This document shows, one piece after another, positions 57,130 through 64,000 of a stretch of 64,000 bases of DNA. Position numbers and translations under genes: made by a program. The notes under the pieces are model-generated. The model was not told the DNA's origin and made no database searches. It saw only the letters and a program-made list of their open reading frames with translations. Origin of the DNA: Geosiphon pyriformis (Eukaryota; Glomeromycota; Glomeromycetes; Archaeosporales; Geosiphonaceae); assembly GCA_016748015.1 (NCBI GenBank), contig JAAOMT010000772.1:251541-315540 (forward strand), read 5' to 3'. Every line of letters begins with the position of its first letter. The first letter of the stretch is position 1.

Positions 57130-58156
57130 TATTATGGATAAACTTGATGAGATATGGTGGTAATGTTTGGTGCTCTAATTTAGTTTTCTAAGGTTGTCTG
57201 TTCTTTCCACAATGTCAATATTATCAGTCTTTGAAGGTCTATTCCTGGATATGAGTTTATCTACTGAGTTCTTTGGTTATAAGGCACAGAGTTTTGGTTT
57301 TTGCTAATTGCAACTTCTTATAACAATAAGCTTTCTTCTCCAAGCTAATGAGTGCAGTTATTAGGGTCCAGCATTGTTTTTTTGCCCTTCTGGTAAGCTA
57401 TCAAGATAATGTTAATATCCAAAAACCTAGAAGAAGCTTCTTTTTTTTACCAGGCTATTACAAAGTCTATTTTCAGACAGTTGATTTTCTTATATTGTTG
57501 CTCCACAAGAAAAAAATAAAAAAAATAAAAGAAAATAAAAGAAAATAAAGAAGTAAAAAAAATAAATAAAAAATAAGTGTTTTATCAATAGCCATAATCA
57601 AGAGCTATTGTGCCAGCAGGTTAAGTAGTAGATTAATAACATGAATTTAAAGAATTGAAGAGATATTTTATTAATATAATTCCATTTTAGTTGATAGCAA
57701 CTATCTTTGAAAGAAGAAGTATTTAATAATTATGACCTGTGAATCTAATTGACTCTAAGAGTCTAATTGACTCCTAAAAGTCTAATTTTTCTCTCTGTAT
57801 CTCTTCTTTTTTAACTTCTATAGCTACTCATTTTTATACATTTTTTTGTTCTACAGAATTGCTTTTGATTGCTTCATTATTGCTAGCTATTGTTTTGTTA
57901 TTGCTAGTTATTGCTCATTATTACTAGTTATTGCTTGTTATTGCTAATTATTGTTTGTTATTGCTAGCTATTGCTTATTATTGCTAACTATTGCTCATTA
58001 TTGCTAGCTATTGCTTATTATTGCTAGCTATTGCTCATTATTGCTAGTTTTTAATCATGTTTGTTTTATGTTATTTCGAATTGTAACACATTTTTCTTGT
58101 CATATTTTTTTGTTACGTTTTCCCATAACTTTTTGGTTTTTTCTACTTGGGTAACA
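57130..58156 (-). repeat. Element M 3' LTR
   Basis: 1027 bp. Starts TATTATGGATAAACTTG, ends GGGTAACA. Array of TTGCTAGCTATTGCTCATTA units at 57880-58050, next to TTTTATACATTTTT (a weak TATA). The unit contains GCTAGC. Confidence 0.9.
57880..58050 (-). repeat. TTGCTAGCTATTGCTCATTA array in M LTR
   Basis: About eight units of 20-21 bp. The counterpart at 60140-60275 has about six units. The solo LTR at 30083-31093 has the same outer sequence but an ACATTATAAT array here. Confidence 0.85.
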
Positions 58157-58178
58157 TTATCCTTCTTTTTAAAAATCA
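58157..58178 (-). promoter_or_regulatory. Polypurine tract of element M
   Basis: Minus strand TTTTTAAAAAGAAGGATAA borders the LTR. Confidence 0.65.
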
Positions 58179-58189
58179 ACTTTTGTGAA

Positions 58190-58745
58190 ATCTTCTAAAT
58201 TTTTCTCTTGTCTCAATGTTGTTGCCATAATTTCTATTGCTATTTTTAAATCTATTTTGATATGTAAATGGTGTTTTTAAACTATAGAGGTCTGTTTAAA
58301 ATATCTAATTTCAAATTCTGCATTCATATTATGTGCTCATTCAACTATAATGCTCTTATTATTATTATTGAATTGAGTTAATTCCTGTTTCATTGTAAGA
58401 TCTAGAAATGTGATATATTGTTTGGTGTTTGAAGTAGAGTTTGAATCATTGTTGTTATTATTAGTGGAGTTTGAATTGTTATCATCATCATTAGTGAAAT
58501 TTGAATTGGGATTAAGTTTTGATTCCAATTTTCGCTGATTGGCTTGTCTTTCTCAGAGTTTGAATATATGACACATGGAAGTGAATTGTGACTTGGGGCT
58601 ATCAGGTGAGTTTTGATGATTTGTTAATTGATTTTGGTACTGCTGATTCTCAAATTTTTTTTTCTTCTCTAAGTCTTTTTTGTATTGACACTTTCTCAGT
58701 GCTGACTTTTGGCACAAAAGAAGGCAGTCTTCACACAAGTAAGTA
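58190..58745 (-). pseudogene. Element M remnant: Cys-rich end, Asn-rich linker, dUTPase start
   Basis: 58738-58553 reads CEDCLLLC and KCQYKKDLEKKKKFENQQYQ, matching the end of the B Cys-rich domain. 58528-58337 is the Asn/Ser-rich linker (NNNNNDSNSTSNTKQYITFL; LDLTMKQELTQFN). Then HNMNAEFEIRY (dUTPase motif 1) and IDLKIAIEIMATTLRQ lead straight to the pre-PPT sequence. Break point and composition agree with H. Confidence 0.75.
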
Positions 58746-58779
58746 TGAATCTGAGTAGTTTTTTTTTTGGAATTCTTCC

Positions 58780-59280
58780 AATAGGTCTTTAAATAATCAG
58801 AGTTTTGAATTTTTAGAGATTTGATGGGTTTTATCTGAGGTAAGTTTCTTTGTACAATAGAGGGGTTAGATTTATTGGGTTTTAAATGTTCGGGTTTTGA
58901 ATAATTGAATCTTGAATAATCAGAGTTTTAACTTTAATAAATTTTACCGAAAATAAGTTTTTTTTTACATTAGTGGAGTTAGAATTTATTGGGTTTTAAA
59001 TGTTCAGGTTTTGAACTATCGGGTCTTAAAGAATTAGAGTTTTAACAAGTTTTATTGAAGGTAAGTTTCTTTATACAATAGCAGAGTTGGAATTATTAGG
59101 TTTCAAATAATTTTCAAAGTTTTTAATTTTAATGAGTTTTTGAATGATCGGGTCTTAAATAATTGGAGTTTTAATTTAACAAATTTTACAAGTTTATCAA
59201 AGATAAGTTTCGAATGTTCAGGGTTTTAATAATCAAGTTTTGAATAATTGGAGTTTTAATTTAACTAGTTTTTCGAAGAA
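58780..59280 (-). repeat. Tandem repeats of element M, related to those of H
   Basis: On the minus strand units of AATTATTCAAAACCTGAACA-type sequence with TTAAAACCC; four to five decayed copies. On plus each shows GGTAAGTTTC-like text, which is only the complement of ACTTACC. Confidence 0.75.
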
Positions 59281-59384
59281 AATGTTAAAATAAGAATTTT
59301 GTAAATCCTAAGTGATTTTTTTCTTGTTTTCTCTTGGTCTTTTATTTTTGTGAATTTCTGGAATTTGGTTTTTGTAAATTTATA

Positions 59385-59404
59385 ATCTTACAGGGAGCAC
59401 TAAA
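59385..59404 (-). other. Primer-binding site of element M
   Basis: Minus strand TTTAGTGCTCCCTGTAAG after the LTR (TGG to TAG). U5 holds AGAGCACCAAATATTACCA as complement (plus 59438-59456). Confidence 0.65.
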
Positions 59405-60379
59405 TGTTACAGATAAACTTAGTAGAGTATAGTGGTAATATTTGGTGCTCTAATTTAGTTTTCTAAGATTGTCTGCTCTTTCTGTAGTATTAGTGTTATC
59501 AGTCTCTGAAAGTCTATTTCTGGATGTGAGTCTACTTGCTGAGTTTTTTGGTTATAAGACACAGAGTTTTGGTTTTTGCTAATTGCAACTTCTTATAATG
59601 GTAAGCTTTTTTCTCCAAGCTAATGAGTGTAATCATTAGGGTCTAGCATTGTTTTTTTGCTCTTCTGGTAAGCTATCAAGATAATATTAATATCCAAAAA
59701 CCTAGGGGAGCTTCCCTCTTTTACCAGACTATTATGAAGTCTATTCTCAGACAGTTGATTTTTCTATGTTGCCATTTCACAAGAGAAAAATAAAGAAAAT
59801 AAAAGAAAATAAAGAAGTAAAAAAAATAAAATAAAAAATAAGTGTTCTGTCAATAGCCATGATCAAGAACTATTGTGCCAGCAGGTTAATAGTGGATTAA
59901 TAACATAGATTTGAAGAATTGAAAAAATATTTTATTAATATAATTCCATTTTAGTTGATAACAACTATCTTTAAAAAAAGAAGTATTTAATAATTATGGT
60001 CTGTAAATCTAATTGACTTTGAAAGTCTAATTAACTCCTGAAAGTCTAATTTTTCTCTTTGCATCTCCTCTTTTTTAATTTCTACAGCTACTCGTTTTTA
60101 TATATTTTTTTGTTTTACAGGATTGCTTTTGATTGCTTCACTATTGCTAGCTATTGTTTTGTTATTGTTAACTATTACTCATTATTGCTAGCCATTGCTT
60201 GTTATTGTTAGCTATTACTCATTATTGCTAGCTATTACTTGTTATTGCTAGCTATTGCTCATTATTGTTAGCTATTGTTTGTATTTGTCCTATGTTACTT
60301 TGAGTTGTAATACATTTTTCTTATCACATTTTTTTGTCATGTTTTCCCATGACTTTTTGATTTTTCTATTTAAGTAACA
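59405..60379 (-). repeat. Element M 5' LTR
   Basis: 975 bp, starts TGTTACAGATAAACTTAG, ends TTAAGTAACA. About 90% similar by eye to the other M LTR, with fewer array units. Confidence 0.9.
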
Positions 60380-60813
60380 ATAGTTATTAACAAAATACTT
60401 ATTTCTTATTTTATTTTTTTTATTTTTTTATTTTTTTTTATTTTTTTTTGTTATTTTTTGTTATTTACTAAATTGATTAAAAAGATTAAGTACTGAGTTA
60501 TTAACATCAAAGATAGCATAGTAAAAGACCTCAAAGAAAGGGTATAATATCGAAAATTAAAAAATAACTTACCAGAAAGACATTTCTGCCAGATTACCAG
60601 TCACTATGCTGAGAAAAAAATTCAATGAAATTGCGATTCTGGGAGGCTACTAAGAAGACAATAATTGAATTTCTGTTCATTATACAAAGAACTCAACAAA
60701 AAAAAACCTTCAGATACAAACAATTTTTAGATATTCCCAAACATTTCAATTAATTGAGCACTAAGTTATGGATTTGTTATTTGCTTTGAGACCCCAAATA
60801 ATTACCTGTAATA
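60380..60813 (+). repeat. Element H 3' LTR, second part
   Basis: Resumes after the M TSD and runs to CTGTAATA at 60813. It aligns with 54735-55140. Contains GAGCACTAAG near 60758. Right TSD TCAT follows. Confidence 0.9.
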
Positions 60814-61396
60814 TCATTAATATTATATAATTAGCCACTTTATTTTTAGAAAATAATTAATAATATAACTATTAATTTAATTAATAATTTTATTATTAAC
60901 CTAATTGTTAATCTGATTATTAATTACTTTGAATAGTTATATAAGCAATATATTTTTTAGTTTTAGAAAAACATGTTTAAATATATAAGACATATATAAA
61001 TTAAAGTAATAAAAATTACTTTTAAATATTCAATTTTTTTTAATTTATTATTTCTCTTTCTCAATTTTTTTAAGTATTTGAATATCTTTGTAATAAAAAA
61101 TTATTTGTTAATAATTATCTGTAATTGTTAGTTTTGAAGATTATTAAATAATATTATTAAAGAGTACAATTAATATCTAATATTGAATTCTAAAAGTGTC
61201 AACATAAAACAAAAAATTATACCAATGTGTTATTTTTTGTTAATAGTACAAATTATTTTTTTACTTTCAGATTTTTTATTACTTTTTGGAAAAAATAGCA
61301 ATTAAAATATTATGAAATTGATTTTATATATAAAATTCAAACCAATTTAATTTATTTTTTGAAATTGAATTTTTCTTTTATTATTTTCATTACTAT
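60814..61396. other. AT-rich stretch, nothing recognised
   Basis: About 580 bp, extremely AT-rich with runs like TTATTAATTTAATTAATAAT. No coding, LTR ends or RNA gene seen. Confidence 0.55.
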
Positions 61397-62324
61397 TGTT
61401 ATTGAAGCTTTTTGGTCTCTTTTTTTGAATGTTATTAATATTATTTTGCTATTAATTTACAATTATTGGAAGCTGTTAAATTTTTAATAATTGTATTTAT
61501 TATCAAATTATCTTTTATAATTTGAATTGCTAAACTTATAAGTAAAATAGTTTATTTTATGTCAGTTATTTATATAATTACTTTGTAGTAAAAGTCAACT
61601 TTTTTCCAAAAATTGCTTATTTAAAAGCTTACTAAAAATATGTAATTACTTTGTTGTAAAAATCAACTTTTCTACAAAAATCTGGTTTGTAGACTATTTT
61701 AATGTTTTTAATAAAAAAAAACAGAAAAAAAAATTATAAAAAAAAAAATTTTGTTTAAAAGAATTGTTTTCTGGTAGCTAATCAATTTTAAAACATTACT
61801 TGGATTTTAGAAAATCTTAAGTGCAAATAAATAATTAATTTATTTTTTCAAAGCATTGTTTTATTAATTAATAAAAGTAAAAATATTTCTAATATAATAT
61901 GATTTTAAATAAAATAAAATACATTTTTTCAAAGAAAAAAGTTTTTTTTTATACAACTTGTTATAGTACTAGTTTTTAAACTTGCACTTTTCTTTTTGCT
62001 ATTATTTTAATAAACTAAAAATACATTTTGGTAAACTACAAATTGTTTTTACAAACTATAAATTATTTTAGTAAACTATTGAATTATTTTGCAAAATTTT
62101 ACAAATTTAAGTGAATTCTTAAATGTTATAGAGTTTGATGTATTGTATAATTTGATTATTATAATTATGTATTATACAAATTAGGTTATTAAATAAATAA
62201 TAATGTTTAATAATTTGATTAAATAATAAGTAATAATTAAAATAATAATAATATATGCTAATTAATAATAAAAATTATAAAAGTAATTTTATGTTAATTA
62301 ATAGCTAAAATTCTACTAGTAACA
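61397..62324 (-). repeat. C-type LTR of relic F
   Basis: Starts TGTTATTGAAGCTTTTTGG, ends CTAGTAACA. It aligns with the C LTRs (TTTTTGGTCTCTTTTT; ACTTATAAGTAAAATAG; TTTTATACAACTTGTTATAG). Confidence 0.85.
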
Positions 62325-63575
62325 TAATTTTTCTTTAAAATTGAACTTTATTAAAGTCCAAGTATTATTTATAATATTCAAATAATAATCCAAAATTATT
62401 AAATTAATTTGATCTGAAAATTGTTAAAATTTTAGTTCTGTAAACTTATCAATATATTGAATCTTTATTGATAAAAGTATTGGATTTTGTAAAATGTTTT
62501 TACAAGTATTAAATAGATCATAAAGTTTAAAAACTGTTTTGAGTTTGTAGTAAACATTTGTTGATTCAGTTATTATCTTAAATTTATTGTAAATTTGTTT
62601 TTGTATGGTTTTTAAAAATTTGTTGCTTTAAATTTCAGTTTTTGTTAGTACAGTGTTTTTCTAATTTAAAAATATTAATAAATAGGAGTATATTCACTGC
62701 TTTTATTAAGAAACAATTAAAGTTTTTGTTGTATTGTGGCATTCAAAAAAATGTTAATAAGAGTAAACAATAAGTTTTTTTTCAAAGCTTGCTTTAAAAA
62801 TTTTGGTAAGTAACTTTTAGAATAACTTCTTGTGTTCTTTTTATAAGAATAATAAATTAAATTATTTACTATTAAAACTGTAATTTTTTTTAAATATAAT
62901 TAATTTAACTTTTATTAATTATTATAAATAAATCAAAAAGTGTTTTTAAAGCTAACATTAATTTTTGAGAGATTTATTGAATGTTTTGAAAAATAAACAT
63001 TATAAAATTGAAAAAAAAATAATAATAAAATTTGGTAAAAGTAAAAGAATAAAGAAAAAATTATTTTTGGTATGTAAATTTTTTATATATTTTTAATTTT
63101 AAGTATTTTTAATAGTTATTTTACTATTTTTGTTTAATGTTTTTGTGTTTATTTTAAAGAAAATACTAATATAAAAATAATTTAAATATTTAAATTTGAT
63201 TGCTGTTCTATTACAATTATTGATTCTAAGTTTTAAAAAATATCTTCAGAGTTAATTAAAAAAGAATATATACTAATTTGTAAAATTAATAGTTTTGGGT
63301 TGGTTTTAAACTGATAATATTTTAATTGATTTCTATGTGCAATTTTTGTTAATATTTTGTTATTAAGTTTTAACTTATATAATCTATTTTTTAGAACTTT
63401 ATAAATATTAAATAATTTATTCCATTTATGATTAAATTTTTTATTTTACTGTTTTTTAGCTTTAATTTTTTATAAAAAAACTTTATTTCTAATTTTAAAT
63501 TTGTTATCATGCTATTTTTTTTGTTGTGCTTTAAAATATTTAATATAGATAACTGCAATTTATTATTATTTTTTA
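62325..63575 (-). pseudogene. Relic F Pol tail and integrase C-terminus
   Basis: 62325-62830 aligns base by base with the C Pol tail (13706-14220). 63290-63575 aligns with the C integrase C-terminal domain (compare 63320-63480 with 14660-14830). No open frame longer than about 50 codons in the right register. Confidence 0.75.
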
Positions 63576-63581
63576 ATATGT

Positions 63582-64000
63582 AGTTACAGATGATTATTTG
63601 GCATCTGAAAACAAATAACAAACCTGTAATTTGGTGCTCAATAACTGAATGATAGTGGTAATATTTGAAGGTGTTCATATCTGAAGGTTTTGGTAAAGTT
63701 TTTTGTATAATAAACAAAGATTCAATGGTTGTTTCAGTAGTCTTCCAGAAAGATTATTCTATCAATTTTTTTCTTTAACATAGTGGCTAATTTATTTTGA
63801 CAATTGTGTTCTTCTGATAAGTTATCTATTAATTTATAAATTTTATATTCTTATTTCTGGATCTTTTATTAGACTATCCTTAACATCAATTAATCAGTGC
63901 TTAATCTCTTAAATTAGTTAATAAACAACAAACAACAAAAAATAAAAATAAAAAAAATAAAAGAAAATAATGAAAAATAAGAATTAGTATCTTGTTAATA
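63582..64000 (-). repeat. A-type LTR running off the window
   Basis: Starts at AGTTACAGATGATTATTTGG and continues like the solo LTR at 51846 (AACAAACCTGTAATTTGGTG; CTTCTGATAAGTTATCTATT). Whether it is a solo LTR or an element end cannot be told. It breaks relic F. Confidence 0.85.

Larger units (their letters stand above)
57130..60379 (-). mobile_element. Element M: short non-autonomous LTR element inside H
   Basis: 3250 bp: LTRs 57130-58156 and 59405-60379, interior 1248 bp. TSD ATGG/ATAG (57126-57129, 60380-60383). The interior has the same composition as H (tandem repeats, Cys-rich end, Asn-rich linker, dUTPase start, PPT) and no enzymes, but its LTR has a different backbone. Confidence 0.9.
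54273..60813 (+). mobile_element. Element H: short non-autonomous LTR element, split by M
   Basis: LTRs at 54273-55140 and 56720-57129 plus 60380-60813; TSD CCAT/TCAT (one transition). Without M it is about 3.3 kb, with a 1.6 kb interior: PBS, an array of about 80-bp repeats, a remnant of the Cys-rich/dUTPase junction, and PPT. It has no capsid, RT or integrase, so it would need enzymes from a full-length relative. Confidence 0.9.
61397..63581 (-). mobile_element. Relic F of the C family, truncated
   Basis: A C-type LTR (61397-62324) is followed on the minus strand by PPT, Pol tail and integrase end, as in C (12719-14900). The rest is cut off at 63581 by another LTR. Far more AT-rich than C. 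Confidence 0.8.

Noticed and set aside
57880-58050. Regular short repeats, checked as a CRISPR-like array
   Set aside because: No unique spacers of constant length; units are contiguous, lie inside an LTR and recur at the same slot in its partner LTR. The genome is eukaryotic.
58780-59280. Repeated GGTAAGTTT on plus as splice donors of a multi-exon gene
   Set aside because: It is the complement of the ACTTACC in the tandem unit of H/M; the element is transcribed from minus, and no exons lie between.

Overview
This 64 kb window is almost wholly transposable-element DNA from a very AT-rich eukaryotic genome, most likely an arbuscular mycorrhizal fungus (Glomeromycotina). The clues are multi-layer Ty3/Gypsy nests, a decayed non-LTR element whose RNase H and C-terminal segments resemble those I associate with Rhizophagus/Gigaspora LINEs, a Tc1-like DNA element, and a possible kinase remnant around a DFGLS motif. 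The genus is not established. I see no intact host gene, rRNA, tRNA or CRISPR array.

Layout. 1-29828: LTR element A (minus), split by element B (8947-27829, plus). B is itself split by element C (12719-22547, minus) and by a Tc1-like element (23773-25116). A solo B-type LTR (27879-28692) also sits in A. A lies inside an older gag (E1, 29829-31573), which also holds a solo LTR (30083-31093). 31574-37030: element E2 (plus, 3' truncated). 37031-37440: possible kinase relic. 37643-39020 and 49394-50796: two copies of an unidentified 1.4 kb repeat, between which element D (39047-49271, minus) is inserted. 50797-54010: LINE relic split by a solo LTR (51846-52811). 54273-60813: short non-autonomous element H (plus), whose 3' LTR is split by a second short non-autonomous element M (57130-60379, minus). 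61397-63581: relic F of the C family, cut by an LTR that runs off the window.

The large elements share one plan: LTR - PBS - Gag - aspartic protease (PR) - a long Cys-rich domain - dUTPase - reverse transcriptase (RT) - RNase H - integrase (IN) - conserved Pol tail - PPT - LTR. In C, Gag through RT lies in a single reading frame broken only by stop codons. PR would cut the polyprotein, RT/RNase H would copy the RNA, dUTPase would keep dUTP out of the cDNA, and IN would insert it. Every copy here is defective. TSDs are 4 bp, and the damage is strongly transition-biased.

The most interesting features are: the PR-(Cys-rich)-dUTPase-RT arrangement; a Gag N-terminal region of about 240-340 codons without any in-frame ATG in three families; a U5/PBS inverted repeat that places a tRNA-like GCACCA opposite the PBS (possible self-priming); short tandem or palindromic arrays just upstream of the TATA box in nearly every LTR, with array type changing between LTRs of the same backbone; and an H/M non-autonomous family sharing one deletion structure.
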